The notes beneath the pieces were generated by a model that was not told the origin of the DNA, made no database searches, and worked only from the letters and a program-made list of their open reading frames with translations. From Buddleja alternifolia (Eukaryota; Streptophyta; Magnoliopsida; Lamiales; Scrophulariaceae), in assembly GCA_019426215.1 (NCBI GenBank), contig CM033399.1, positions 23,631,022 through 23,695,021 of the forward strand: a stretch of DNA of 64,000 bases, written 5' to 3'. Below, in pieces: positions 35,314 to 47,485 of this stretch. The translations under genes were made by a program, and so were the position numbers. How positions within the stretch are numbered: position 1 is the first letter of the stretch; each line of letters begins with the position of its first letter.

Positions 35314-38089
35314 CTATTTTTCTTTTGAGGGACACCTTCTCGCATTATGCCCATCAACTTTTCCACATGCAGCGCATTTTCTCCTCTTAGGAACATGCTT
35401 TGATATCTCCGCACTGCTCTTAATTCTTTTACCACACCCTTTAGTTCGGCTCAGTTGAGGATTTCTGATCCCGAGCTCGTTCTCAATTTGGGGTCCCACT
35501 AGTGTCTCGATAACAACATTCTTGTTATTCTTAGTGTTATCGTCCGCACCGACACTCAAATGAGACTTCATATCCACCAATTGATTTTTTATGCAGTTGA
35601 GTTTTTCTTTGTTAAAACCTGCAAGATTTAAACATGATTGAAAGTCAATCCAAATTTGACTCACATCATTTGTGGTCTTGTCAATCATCGCGCGATATTG
35701 TCTGACTTGGTTATTAATTATATCGGAAGCCATAATTTCTGCATTTTTTCTCCATCTATTCAGAACATACTCGGTAGGCAAATTGAGTATTCGACTTTGG
35801 TTGAATGCAAAGAAAATGTGTCTGCACAAAATACCCCGCCTCAAAAACAATCGGCAAGAACAGGCAACCTGATTGTTCGATACAACATGTTTCACCTATA
35901 ACATAAATACAGTGAACAAAACTGTAACATACATTACATGTAAGAATAATATACAGCATATATAATAATAACATACAGTATAAAAAAGGATATACCTCAT
36001 ATAACTTTGATTCGTTGTCGGAGTCGAATACGACAAATAATTTCACACCATCAACAATATTTAGACTTTGAAGTATCACTTGATACGCAGACTTTTTGAT
36101 CTCCACTAGTACATCGTAGAAAACAGCGCTTGTATATACCTCTGAAGCATCCTCCTCTATCGGCATAGGGGTTTCGGTTGATGGCTTAGAGACCAAAGAC
36201 TCGTGATTTAATCTTGCATTCGTATTCCTTTGCCTATCCATAGCACTTTCAAATCTACTATAGAACTCAATGATTGTGTCACCCTTTACGTAGAATTGGT
36301 TAAAGAATGAATTAACCAACTTTGAAATCGAAGTAGTCCTCAATAACCCACCCATTGAAACATCTCGATAATATGCGGATACCCATGAATGTCTGTTGTT
36401 GTAAATTTCAGAAAGCCAGTCAATATCGCTTAGCCCATACTTTGAAATAAGAGCATTCCAACCATCTTCAAACTCAAGTGGAGTGATGTCGTCATTATAC
36501 ACAAAATTATTTACCTTTCTCACTACTTCAGCATATTTACCTGCATGTGGTGAAATCTGGAGAAAAAACAATCAAATGAAAAGCATATTATACAGCATAA
36601 TACATAGTAATATACACTACCTAAAATAGCATTATACATTCTCTTGCAACACATTATACAATATAGATTTAAAACTTATTAAAATGCACTGTACACTAAA
36701 TACAATATCATACTACAATATGTTAAATACTATTATAACACATTAATATAAAATGTGACTCACAATATGGATTCAAAAAAAGTAAACGCACGCACCTTGG
36801 TTGGGAACTTCTTCATGATATGCCACGCGCACAGACGATGCCTAGCATTTTTAAAAACACTAGGAATAGCCTGTTTCATAGCAGGACATTCATCAGATAC
36901 AATATAGATTGGCTCCCGTCCCATTGCACGTGTAAAAGCTTCAAAAACCCACGTGTACGACTCAATGTCTTCTTTTGCGATTAGAGAAGCACCAAAGGTG
37001 ACTATTTTCTTGTGGTTATCTAAACCAGTAAAAGGAACAAACTTCATTTGATACCTGAAAAGGAATTATAAGGGATTATACAGTCAATGAATGAATCATT
37101 ATACAGTTATTAATAGGGTAAACAGACACTGTAAATGAATTATACAGTAAGTAATGAGTCATTATACAGTAACTGAATGAATCATTATACAGTAACTGAC
37201 AAGGTGTTATACAGCATATATTCATTACCTATTGAAAAATATGTATTATACATTAAAAAAGTGCTTACTTGTTGGATTGAAATGTTGCATCGACCGAGCA
37301 AACATCACCAAACAGTTCAAAATTCCTTATTGCAATTGGATCAACCCAAAGCAACTTACTCATACAACCGTCATCATCTGTGGCATAATCCAAAAAAAAA
37401 AAAAAATCTTTACAAGCTTCTTTCACATTCATAAATTTCCTAACAATCATCTCCCCATCGTTCTCACCGACGTATTGCTTCACATCCCTTTTTACGTTTT
37501 TGAAATCTGTAGAAATCGACCCAACATTATTAAAACCACCTGCAATTTCCTTCAGAAATGAATGTGATTTAACGGCGCCAACATTCACCTTGGATGCGTT
37601 TAAGCAGAACATAATCTGGGACGGATCAATATTTCGATTAACTTTTAGAAACTGTTTCCCCTCGTCGGTCGTCAACTCGTGATTGTGCCGCTCAACAAAG
37701 TTCTTTTTAACATATCCCTCTGAAGCACTAAACCTCACTACAATCTTAGCGTTACAATCACATCGACCAATCATACACTTCTTCTTCCTACCAACATCAT
37801 CACAACTTTTGTAAACACCGGAACGACTACATACATAATGTTTAGATATGACCGTACCATCCTTATGAGTTTTTTGGGAACAGTTGCGTACATCAAAACC
37901 ACATAACCGAGCATAGATTTTGTAAAACTCAAATGCAAACTTCAAGCTTTCAAATGCTTTACCAATGCAAGGTTTAAACTCAGTAGCACACACTGGTTCC
38001 TAATATTTTGAACCATCCGGTGATGATATAGAATTAGACGACGAAGAAGATCCGACACCTTGATTCTCGACATCATTATTGCTATACAT
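35314..38089 (-). pseudogene. FAR1-type MULE transposase (mudrA-like), four exons, one in-frame stop
   Basis: Exons on the minus strand are 38089-37269, 37054-36796, 36556-35996 and 35895-35314. All borders are GT-AG, and together they give 741 codons including the stop. Domains in order: an N-terminal Ser-rich stretch; a FAR1 DNA-binding WRKY-GCM1-type zinc finger (YKIYARLCGFDVR, with Cys/His ending ERHNHEL); the MULE DDE domain with Asp in CSVDATFQSNK and Asp in YIVSDECPAM, plus CAWHIMKKFP; a SWIM finger CSCRLFLRRGILCRHIFF; and a C-terminal zinc-knuckle-like CAACGKVDGHNARRCP. The only obvious break is TAG at 38002-38000, codon 30, ahead of all domains. A downstream start could avoid it. A 15-A run in exon 1 (about 37388-37402) encodes the Phe run FFFFF and keeps frame. 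It is likely recently active or a source for MULE A and C. Confidence 0.88.
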
Positions 38090-39214
38090 TACTGATCCTA
38101 TTAATAATATACATTATAAGTCACCAGAATCAACTGTATACAGTAAATTTAAGTTCTGAATACAATGATCATGTATAACATCATTATATGTACTGTATAC
38201 AGTTTGATTATTTAGTCTATCATAAACGTATGATGAGTGAATAAGATACTGTATAATATCATTATATGAACTGTATATTAATGTATAAAATACTATATAA
38301 TGTCATATAAGATGTTGTATAATGTATTCAACTTACTGCTGGAACGCATATAATCACGCACTGTATATCCCAGTAATGTGAACTGTATAATGTCATATAA
38401 GATGTTGTATAATGCATTCAAATCGCTGCTAGTAAATCAATAAAATATAACAATGTATATCACAACTAAAGTCGCTGTAAATTGCTGAATACTCTATTGT
38501 CTACTATATACAATTCACTACATCCACGTGCAGCTAACCCAACTGTATATCAATGTATAATATGTTGTATATCACAATTTTGTGCATTGTATGTTGATGT
38601 ATAATATGTTGTATATCATAAAATTGCAAATATCAGTAACTTTCGCAATTTTCTACGTTGATAACATAAATCGATGTGATGATGATTAACAATACCTGAA
38701 ACCATCTCAGCCATAAAACATGAAATCAAAACATATTTATAAATGGATGATAAACCGCGGAATTGAAGATGATGATGAATTGATGATTATGATTAAACGA
38801 TCTTGATGATTAATTGATTTGATGATGAATTAATCTGGGAAAAAGACTCATATCAATGGAGAACTGATTGCGCGATGAATTTGGATAAACAAAATGTATT
38901 GGTATGAAACGATCTTTGATCTGATCGAACTGAAATTAGATACACAGAATTGATTGGGATGAAACGAGCTGATCTGATCGAACTGAAATTGGATATACAA
39001 AATTGATTTGTGAGGTGATTTGGGAATTGATCTGGGTAACTGATCGTAAATTGTGAGCTGATGGAGTTGAAAATAGAAAGAAAATAATGAATTCGGTTAT
39101 GACGCGTAAAAAGGGGGATTTGATTTGATACTGCATATAAAATTGCATGTGTTTGTTATGATTTAATGACTAAAATGCCCCTGACAGCATTAAAAAAATT
39201 TATAAAATCCGAAA
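38090..39214. other. 5' region of transposase gene to right end of MULE B
   Basis: Noncoding. Up to about 38640 it is rich in CTGTATAATG-like words, here in the opposite direction to the transposase gene. From 38690 to 39120 are repeated GATGATGAATTGATG and GATCTGATCGAACTGAAATT words (the latter twice, at about 38916 and 38970). The promoter should lie here. Confidence 0.6.
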
Positions 39215-39360
39215 AATGTGTTAAAATTAGACCTTAGGATCAAATGGTATCAATGGTATGGATTGGGTCTTATATCTTACCTAATGAATTGGGATGTATT
39301 TGATCCATATCCTATATATATATATATTACTTTTATGTGTGTGTATGTATATATATATAT

Positions 39361-39422
39361 ATATATTACTTTTATGTGTGTGTGTGTGTGTATATATATA
39401 TACACACACACACACATAAAAG

Positions 39423-39430
<8 letters not shown>
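39361..39430. repeat. 70-bp near-perfect palindrome of (TG)n(TA)n(CA)n
   Basis: ATATATTACTTTTA, then eight TG units, a TA core, about seven CA units and TAAAAGTAATATAT. The two arms are reverse complements except for about one dinucleotide unit. It lies between MULE B and MULE C. A partial copy (ATTACTTTTATGTGTGTGTA) starts at about 39327. Confidence 0.9.
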
Positions 39431-39472
<42 letters not shown>

Positions 39473-39849
39473 TGGATCAAATACATCTCATTACATTTGG
39501 TAAGATATAAGATCCAATCTACACCATTGATACCGTTTGATCCCAAGGTCTGGATTTAACTCCATTTTTCAGATTGTATAATTTTGTTTAATGATGGCAG
39601 GGGCATTTTAGTCAATGAACGTAACAAACTCATGCAAATATCATACAAGATCAAAATCAAATCCCACTTATTGCGCCATAATAGATTCTTTTGTCCAATT
39701 CATTTTTTCTTTCCAATTACAATTCGATCAGTTCACAGAACGTAACAATTCGATTCACAGAACGTAAAATATTTACATTATTCATCATCAAACTCAATTA
39801 ATTATCAAGCTCGATTCATCATCATCGTCAATTCTGCGTTTTCTCCTCC

Positions 39850-40039
39850 ATTATCAATAGGTTTTGATTAACAAACAATTCTGATTCTGTCTCTTCATCG
39901 TCAACAGACAATTCTTCATCTGATTCTATGTAATCATCATTAGAATTACTTTGTTCGACATTAAGAGGCTCTTTAGTGTGTGCAGGTACAATCTGTAACC
40001 TATCAGCTGAAACAGGTGTTGATGCCTCTTCTTCAGCAA
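39850..40039 (-). pseudogene. Ulp1 N-terminal exon fragment in MULE C
   Basis: Read on the minus strand after the acceptor TGCAG (40044-40040), the frame is open. It matches exon 2 of the MULE B Ulp1 gene: both have EPLNV, then N-S-x-D-D-x-x-E-S-D-x-E. MULE C has CAG where MULE B has the TAG at 30546, so that MULE B stop is a point mutation. Only this exon fragment and flanking intron-like sequence remain. Confidence 0.7.
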
Positions 40040-40746
40040 CTGCATTATACAGTAGATAATTACCATTATTCAGTATCGATTAACACATTATACAGTAACA
40101 ACTAAGATATTATACACTAAATATAATCTTATTATACACTAACTAATTGTATTGTACAGAGTGGGTTAACACATCATACAGTAGTCATAAAAGAACATTT
40201 CATTATTACTTAAGTTTTTATACAACAAATATTAGTGTATTATACACTAAAAACTCAGTATACAGTAGTTTGTAAATCACAAATACATATAATCATCATC
40301 AATTCCCTATTTGAATCCACTAAACAAAATACAGTACATGAGTGGTGATATACAGTGTGGTATTAGTGACATCACAATTAGTGATTTTAAACCATCATAC
40401 AGTAGCTTATAACCCATTATACAATAGCTTATAAACCATTATACAGTAAATACAACGGTGATATACAGTGTGTGATTAGTGACATACAATTAATGATTTC
40501 AAACCATTATACAGTATCTTATAAACAACTATACAGTATGTTATAACACATTATATAGTATCTTATAACCCATTATACAGTGTGTGTTTATACATCATAC
40601 AGTTACAATCTTATAAACTATTATACAGTATCTTATAACCTAGTATACAGTATCATATAAACCAATATACAGTATCATATAACCTATTTATACAGTGAAT
40701 ACAATAGCTAATAAACATTATACAATAGCTAATTAATCCAATATAC

Positions 40747-41998
40747 TGATAAGAGGTGTTTTTACGTGTTTTTAAGATCGTAATTCTTATGATTTGGATT
40801 CACTTATTTCTTAAATCATGTCACATTTGCATTTAATAGGTGTGTTAAGTGAATACAGGTAATAAATGAGAATACATGAAGAAAAGGGAAGAAAAACGAT
40901 GTACAAAACAAGTTCAAGCATGTTTTTCAACACCTAGGCGGTTTATGCATCTCCTACCACATTCGAGCGATAATTCCGTACATTTTCAGACCGACTTAGA
41001 CAAAGTTTCCTTCTACAAAGTTTTAGATGTATGTCTTAGCTTGAAATGGAAACTTGAAACATCCAAATCGGAGGTCTATAGAGATAATTGTGAAGGAAAT
41101 ACGATTGCTGCGCCGAACAGAGAAGTACATGTGCGAAGATACGCCCCAACGCCCTCCTAGTCATGCCTAGGCATCGATAGTCCGAATGTTACTCCTTTTC
41201 CGCCTAAATTCCAGCATTATATGATGGGTAAGAATCACTTTTGCCCATAATTCAGCACATGTGTTGAGGGGTTGTCATAAGTGTGTTTCTTGGTAGATTT
41301 ACTTTATGGGCGCCAAATCAGAAACAACCTCCATGTTGAAACATAATTTAGGTATACTTAGAGACCGAATTGGACAAAATGTCCTTCTAGAAAGTTGTAG
41401 ATCTATGTTTTATCTGAACATGGGGACTTGAATCATCCAATTTGGACATCTGTGGAGACGTTTATGAGTAAAATACTAAGACTGCAAGAAATTCACATCA
41501 TGACCCGCAACTAATGAGGAATTGCCCTAGACATAGGTAAAGATTCCCGGGTGAAGTTGTTCGATTCTAATCGATTGAACTCTAGTACGTTAATGCATGT
41601 TTAGTGGTTAGATTTCCGGATAGGAATATTTGGGAAATCACGATCTAAGCATAGGAGTTTATACGCGAGACATCGGTTATTCTCTACCCTCGGAGCTCTC
41701 ACCATAACAATATAAGTGTAATCCTTCAACAAGAACCTTTATAAGTATATTTGATCAATTTGAACCTAGCATGTGCCTTAGTCTCCCTTTATAATTGGTT
41801 TTAAGTCACTTGCTCATCTTTGTTCTTGTTCTTTACAAATTTTATTTGAATTTATTCTTACTTTGTTTATTCACTTCATTACAAATCTTAAACTAGAATT
41901 CAAGTCCTTGAGGTTCGACAATCCGGACTTACAATCCATTTATTACTACACACGACTAGTGCACTTGCTATCATAGCACGTTAGCTTTTAGCGTGTCA
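40747..41998 (+). repeat. Athila 5' LTR (1,252 bp, internally deleted)
   Basis: Nearly identical to 49129-51017 at both ends, but it lacks about 660 bp present in the 3' LTR. The gap falls at the word TGC near 41490. It retains 27 bp (ACATAATTTAGG onward, near 41342) that are missing from the 3' LTR. Confidence 0.9.
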
Positions 41999-42004
41999 AG
42001 TTTT

Positions 42005-42022
42005 TGGCGCCGTTGCCGGGGA
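42005..42022 (+). other. Athila primer binding site
   Basis: TGGCGCCGTTGCCGGGGA, six bases after the LTR end. It is the typical primer site of Athila-lineage elements. Confidence 0.85.
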
Positions 42023-42157
42023 CTTGTTCATTTTAGTTTTTGATTTTTCATTTAAATTTTCATAATTCTTAGTTTTTCGTTTATTTGTAACCTTTCTTTT
42101 ATTTTATTATTCTAATTTTGTTTCTTGTGTTTATTTGTTAGGTGTAATTTGTGGTGC

Positions 42158-43612
42158 ATGACCCGCTCTTCTAACGAGCCCCTATACAATTTTGAGCCGG
42201 AGATAGAGCGTGTTCTTCGATCTAGTAGACAAGCTCGAGAAATGGCCGACAATCTAAATCCAAATGGAAATTTTCCCGACATAAATCTTCCGGAAAACAG
42301 AGAATGGCTGCAAAATCTTTTCCAAGTTATGCAACCGGCACCTCCTCAAAGACTTCCATCGGTCCGGGAAAGTCTACCTCCAAGGGTCCACACCATACCG
42401 GGGCCCGTAGTCTTTCCAAATTTCTTTGCACCAAATTATCACATTCCGTCACACATTTTTAGCATGGTGCAAAGCGAACCCTTCTATGGAGAGCCCCATG
42501 AATCACCTCATGAGCATTTGGAGACTTTAGACGATACTCTCATGACTACCCAATTTCATCCACGGGATCTCGATGCAATTCGTCTAAGAGTCTTCCACTT
42601 CTCATTAAAGGAAAGGGCGACCATGTGGTACAAATCTCTACCACCCCAATCCATCACAACATGGGGACAATTGGTCGATGCCTTTTTGAGCAAATTCTTT
42701 CCACCCTCCAAAATCAATGAGCTAAGGAGCAACATTAAGGAGTTTAAGCAGGGGAATCATGAGTCCTTAGCCGAGGCATGGGCTAGATATAAAAACATGC
42801 TCCGAAAATGTCCGGATCACAACCTAAGATTGAGCGAGCAAGTATTACGATTCCATGATGGAGTCCGTTCGCGCATCCGAAATAGGCTCAATGCTGGCGC
42901 CGGTGGTGATCTCCTTGGGCTCGATTGCCAAAGTGTGTGGGACAAGATTGAGCAATTAGCCCGGGAAGATGAACTCTATCCCGATGATGAAGAAATCACA
43001 CCCACTAAAAAGATTGCTTGTGTTCAAGAGTTGGGCGAAGAAGTTGCTTTGGAAACAATGGTTGGCAATGTAAACTATGTTGGAAATGCCAATCGACCTC
43101 AATTGAACTTTCATGTGCCCGAAAATTTTCCAAGGAGGCCCAATCCGGCACAAAATGCCCTTCCCGGCATCTATCAAGCACCAAGGCCCCCATTCAACAA
43201 TAACCAAGCTCAAAGGCAAGGTAATCCTCATATACAAAGGCAAATAAGACCTCTTACAACCGAAGAGCGTCTCGATGAACAAATAAAGAAATCGGATTCA
43301 GCAATCAACGAACTCCGTACTATGATGAAGGATATAATGATGGACATGAAGGATTTAAAGACACAAATGGGTCAAATGGCAAAGGCGATCAGCGAGAGAG
43401 CCCCGGGAACTTTACCAAGTGACACAGAAAAAAAAAACCCGAAGGAGCAATGCTACGCCATCAACTTAAGAAGTGGCAAACAGGTAGTCAATGATGTTGT
43501 TCGCATTTCCGCGCCCGAGCGCCCCGATGAGAACGCCCAGGCGTCGGAATCAACCCACAGTGAACGAATGCTTCGCAATTGTGCGCCCGAGCGTCCTGAT
43601 GATCACGCTTAG
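42158..43612 (+). pseudogene. Athila gag portion, ends at premature TAG
   Basis: I chose the ATG at 42158 (MTRSSNEPLYNFEPEIERVL) because it starts the conserved part; an upstream ATG at 42125 is in the leader. The capsid region (about residues 95-230) has FYGEPHESPHEHLETL, RVFHFSLKERATMWYKSLP and AFLSKFFPPSKINELRS, all classic Ty3 gag. A late Gln/Asn-rich region and a coiled coil (ELRTMMKDIMMDMKDL) follow. It ends in imperfect APERPD repeats. The TAG at 43610-43612 replaces an expected CAG (the neighbouring repeat reads GCC CAG GCG). The same frame then stays open through pol, so the stop is a single nonsense change. Confidence 0.9.
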
Positions 43613-46600
43613 GCGCCCGAGACCCAGCGCCTTGGCGCCGATTGTCGCGCCCAGGCGCCACCTCCTGAACCCTCCACAGCGGGCTCTTCAACTCCAACGC
43701 ATCCTCCCATCGAGGTCCGTCTGCCATTTCCTAATGCACATAGAAAGAAAAAAAAGGAGATGGATCCAAGTTTCCTTCGAATCTTAGCAATTATTCGTGA
43801 GGTTAGAATTAATATTCCTTTTATAGACGCAATTTTACAAATGCCAAATTACGTGAAATTTTTCAAGGATATTTTATCCAACAAACAAAAGTGGGAGGAA
43901 AACGAAACGGTGTGCCTAACCGAGGAATGCTCCGCCGTATTGCTTAATAAATTACCAATGAAACTTGAAGACCCTGGGAGTCTTACTATTCCTTGCACGA
44001 TTGGGCCATTATCTTTCGAAAAAGTTTTGTGCGACTCGGGAGCTAGCATCAACCTCCTCCCGTACTCTCTTTTCAAAAAGTTGGGCCTTAGTAACCCAAA
44101 GCCGACTTCAATGAGCCTCCAACTTGCCGATAGATCAATCAAGAGACCACGGGGAATAATCGAAGATGTAATCGTTCAAGTCGACAAATTCTACTTCCCG
44201 GTTGACTTTGTGGTTCTTGATATGGAGGAAGATGTTGAGGTACCCCTGATCCTAGGAAGACCATTCCTAGCCACTGGTAAGGCGGTAATCGATATTGCCA
44301 ATGGTAAGCTAACCTTAAATGTGGGAGATGAAAAGGTCACCTTTGATGTTTTTAAAGTGCTTAAACACCCATGTGATCCTGACTCATGTTTACGCATCGA
44401 TGTATTTGATATGTTGATTGATGAGACTTTTCAGGCACAAATGGTAGACGACCCATTGGAGACATGTCTTTCCAAATCTATGGATGTCGATTCAGCGAGT
44501 GAAGAACAATTGGAAACCATGTTTAGCGTAGAGAAGCCACCTCTTTACCACGTCATTGGAGCTAAAAAATTAGAAAGATCACTCTTGGCTCCTCCTCGCC
44601 CTTCTATCGAAGAGGCCCCTATCCTTGAGCTTAAACCATTACCATTACATTTGAAATATGTATTTTTAAATGATAATGAGACTCTACCTTTAATTGTCTC
44701 ATCTTCTTTGACAGGAGAACAGGAGGAGCGACTCATGAGAGTATTGAAGGCCAACAAAAAAGCCTTCGGGTGGAAAATTGCGGATATAAAAGGCATAAGT
44801 CCAGCGGTGTGCATGTACAAAATACTCATGGAGGAGTCCAAAAAACCTACACGCCAACCACAAAGACGGTCAAATCCACAAATACAAGAGGTGGTAAAGA
44901 AAGAGGTTATAAAACTACTCGATGCAGGTATAATCTATCCTATCTCTGATAGTGCATGGGTAAGCCCGACTCAAGTAGTACCCAAGAAGGGCGGAATAAC
45001 TGAGATAGAAAATGCGAACAATGAATTAATCCCTACTCGAATGCTTACCGGGTGGCGTGTGTGTATAGATTATCGCAAGTTAAATGATGCCACTCGTAAG
45101 GACCATTTCCCCCTCCCATTCATTGACCAAATGCTTGAAAGGTTAGCCGGACATGATTTTTATTGTTTTCTAGATGGGTATTCCGGCTATAACCAAATTG
45201 CCATAGCCCCCGAGGACCAAGAGAAAACAACTTTCACTTGTCCCTATGGCACGTTTGCTTATAGGCGGATGCCGTTTGGATTATGCAATGCCCCGGCCAC
45301 ATTTCAACGATGTATGATGGCGATCTTTCATGACATAGTTGAAGAATTCCTTGAGATTTTTATGGATGATTTTTTTGTTTTTGGAACCTCATTTAACACA
45401 TGTCTTGATCATTTAGACCGTGTTTTAAAACGCTGTGAGGAAACAAATCTTGTTTTGAATTGGGAAAAATGTCATTTTATGGTCCGGGAAGGGATTGTGC
45501 TAGGTCACAAAATCTCCCAAAAAGGGATTGAAGTGGACCAAGCCAAGATTGAGGTAATAGAAAAGCTTCCTCCACCTACATCGGTGAAAGCCGTAAGGAG
45601 CTTTCTTGGTCATGCCGGCTTCTATAGGCGATTTATCAAAAAAATTTCCAAAATTGCAAAGCCGTTATCTAACTTGCTTGTCAAAGATGCACCATTCAAT
45701 TTTGATTCCCTTTGTTTACAGGCCTTCATGACTCTTAAGGAGCTATTGATATCCGCTCTCATCATGGCACCTCCCGATTGGAGTTTGCCTTTCGAATTGA
45801 TGTGTGATGCTAGTGATACCGCGGTGGGTGCGGTCCTTGGCCAAAGGAAGGATAAGGTATTTCAAACCATCTACTATGCTAGTAAAACTTTAAATGATGC
45901 ACAAATGAATTACGCAACCACGGAAAAAGAATTACTAGCCATAGTATTTGCATTTGACAAGTTCCATGCTTATCTCATTTTGAATAAAGTAATTGTGTAC
46001 ACTGATCACTCCACATTAAAATACTTGCTTGCCAAAATGGATGCCAAACCTAGACTCATTAGGTGGATTTTACTTCTTCGAGAATTTGACATAGAAATTA
46101 AGGATAAGAAAGGAGTAGAAAATGTTGTTGCCGACCACTTGTCTAGGATAGAGATTCCTAAGCCTGAGTGCATGTTTGATAAACCTATTTGTGAGGAGTT
46201 TCCCGATGAGCAATTGTATGCTATACTTCATAATGATGCTCCTTGGTATGCCAATTATGCAAATTATCTTGTCACGGGAGTTCTTCCTCCGGATATCACT
46301 TATCATCAAAAGAAAAAATTCTTATTTGATGTGAAGCGATATTTGTGGGACGAACCATATCTATTTAAGATTTGTGCAGATGGCCTCATTCGACGATGTA
46401 TCCCCGAGGAGGAAATAGCATCAATTCTCGCCCATTGTCATGATATGTCGGTAGGTGGTCACTTTGGACCCTCTAAAACAGTGGCTAAAGTGCTTCAATC
46501 AGGTTTCTTTTGGCCTACTCTTTCTAAAGATGCATTCTTGTATGTTCAATCTTGTGATAGGTGTCAACGAACAGGTAACATCTCTAAAAGACACGAAATG

Positions 46601-47485
46601 CCATTGAATAACATGCTTGAATGTGAACTATTTGATGTATGGGGTATTGATTTTATGGGACCCTTCCCTAGTTCTTGTTCCAATAAGTATATTCTTGTTG
46701 CGGTCGACTATGTCTCTAAATGGGTCGAAGCTGAGGCTTTACCAACTAATGATGCTCGGGTGGTTACTCCTAGAGCAATCGTTAGTGACGGGGGCACCCA
46801 TTTTTGTAACAAACAATTCGAGCACTTACTGAACAAGTACGGGGTACGGCATAAAATCTCAACCCCATATCATCCTCAAACGAGTGGTCAAGTGGAGGTG
46901 TCGAATCGGGAGATTAAACGCATTCTTGAAAAAACGGTTAACGCATCTAGAAAAGATTGGTCCCTTAAACTAGATGACGCCTTGTGGGCATATAGAACCG
47001 CGTTTAAAACTCCGATTGGCATGTCCCCATATCGCCGTGTCTTTGGAAAAGCATGTCACTTACCGGTTGAGCTCGAACATCGTGCTTTTTGGGCTATTAA
47101 ATTTCTAAATTTTGATTCTCAACTCGTAGGTACCAAGCGATTTCTCCAATTACACGAACTTGAGGAATGGCGCCATCAAGCGTATGAGAGCGCCAAGCTT
47201 TACAAGGAGCGAACGAAAACATGGCATGATAAGCGTATTATTCCCCGAGAATTTCATGAAGGAGACAAGGTTTTACTATACCATTCTCGCCTTCGACTTT
47301 TTCCCGTGAAGCTCAAGTCAAAATGGTCGGGACCATTTGTTGTATCTCGTGTGTATGCTTCTGGTGCCATTGAACTTATAACGGATAATGGACGAACCTT
47401 CATGACAAACGCCCAAAGGTTAAAGCATTACATTGGGATTGACGGGTCGAGGGATAAAGTGACCATTCCCCTCCAGGATCTTTAG
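43613..47485 (+). CDS. Athila pol: protease, RT, RNase H, integrase
   Basis: Open for 1,290 codons in the gag frame. Protease: [20 protein letters not shown] (about 44029). [22 protein letters not shown], the palm [10 protein letters not shown] and catalytic FMDDFFVFG (Met-Asp-Asp core; position 6 is Phe). RNase [17 protein letters not shown] and [14 protein letters not shown]. Integrase: the zinc site [12 protein letters not shown] to CDRCQRTG, then core Asp in GIDFMGPFP, Asp in [13 protein letters not shown] and Glu in [19 protein letters not shown]. The integrase tail [20 protein letters not shown] is an Athila-lineage feature, and there is no chromodomain. All catalytic residues are present. 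Without suppression of the upstream TAG, it could be translated only from an internal start. Confidence 0.9.
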   Translation, partial: APETQRLGADCRAQAPPPEPSTAGSSTPTHPPIEVRLPFPNAHRKKKKEMDPSFLRILAIIREVRINIPFIDAILQMPNYVKFFKDILSNKQKWEENETVCLTEECSAVLLNKLPMKLEDPGSLTIPCTIGPLSFEKVLCDSGASINLLPYSLFKKLGLSNPKPTSMSLQLADRSIKRPRGIIEDVIVQVDKFYFPVDFVVLDMEEDVEVPLILGRPFLATGKAVIDIANGKLTLNVGDEKVTFDVFKVLKHPCDPDSCLRIDVFDMLIDETFQAQMVDDPLETCLSKSMDVDSASEEQLETMFSVEKPPLYHVIGAKKLERSLLAPPRPSIEEAPILELKPLPLHLKYVFLNDNETLPLIVSSSLTGEQEERLMRVLKANKKAFGWKIADIKGISPAVCMYKILMEESKKPTRQPQRRSNPQIQEVVKKEVIKLLDAGIIYPISDSAWVSPTQVVPKKGGITEIENANNELIPTRMLTGWRVCIDYRKLNDATRKDHFPLPFIDQMLERLAGHDFYCFLDGYSGYNQIAIAPEDQEKTTFTCPYGTFAYRRMPFGLCNAPATFQRCMMAIFHDIVEEFLEIFMDDFFVFGTSFNTCLDHLDRVLKRCEETNLVLNWEKCHFMVREGIVLGHKISQKGIEVDQAKIEVIEKLPPPTSVKAVRSFLGHAGFYRRFIKKISKIAKPLSNLLVKDAPFNFDSLCLQAFMTLKELLISALIMAPPDWSLPFELMCDASDTAVGAVLGQRKDKVFQTIYYASKTLNDAQMNYATTEKELLAIVFAFDKFHAYLILNKVIVYTDHSTLKYLLAKMDAKPRLIRWILLLREFDIEIKDKKGVENVVADHLSRIEIPKPECMFDKPICEEFPDEQLYAILHNDAPWYANYANYLVTGVLPPDITYHQKKKFLFDVKRYLWDEPYLFKICADGLIRRCIPEEEIASILAHCHDMSVGGHFGPSKTVAKVLQSGFFWPTLSKDAFLYVQSCDRCQRTGNISKRHEMPLNNMLECELFDVWGIDFMGPFPSSCSNKYILVAVDYVSKWVEAEALPTNDARVVTPRAIVSDGGTHFCNKQFEHLLNKYGVRHKISTPYHPQTSGQVEVSNREIKRILEKTVNASRKDWSLKLDDALWAYRTAFKTPIGMSPYRRVFGKACHLPVELEHRAFWAIKFLNFDSQLVGTKRFLQLHELEEWRHQAYESAKLYKERTKTWHDKRIIPREFHEGDKVLLYHSRLRLFPVKLKSKWSGPFVVSRVYASGAIELITDNGRTFMTNAQRLKHYIGIDGSRDKVTIPLQDL

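Larger units (their letters stand above)
29642..39312. mobile_element. MULE B: 9.7-kb two-gene MuTAnT-like element
   Basis: The left end GGGTCAAAATCTAATACATA and the right end (complement of GATATGGATCAAATACAT) are diverged inverted repeats of about 90 bp, matching MULE A and C. Both lie in (TA)n. Inside are two convergent genes. An Ulp1-type cysteine protease gene runs inward from the left end, and a FAR1/MULE transposase gene runs inward from the right. Plant MULEs carrying Ulp1-like genes are known (Kaonashi in Arabidopsis, CUMULE in melon). The transposase gene is nearly intact and the protease gene is badly decayed. Confidence 0.85.

Noticed and set aside
37388..37402. The 15-A run as a frameshift in the transposase
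   Set aside because: The frame on both sides is the same and gives a plausible Phe run. The frame is preserved through the exon.
40876..41160. A 94-codon frame present in both Athila LTRs (also 49258-49542)
   Set aside because: All four nucleotide differences I could see between the two copies change an amino acid, so there is no sign of selection on a protein. It is LTR noncoding sequence that happens to be open.
46070..46309. Minus-strand frames within Athila pol
   Set aside because: They lie opposite a continuous pol frame with catalytic motifs and are antisense shadows.
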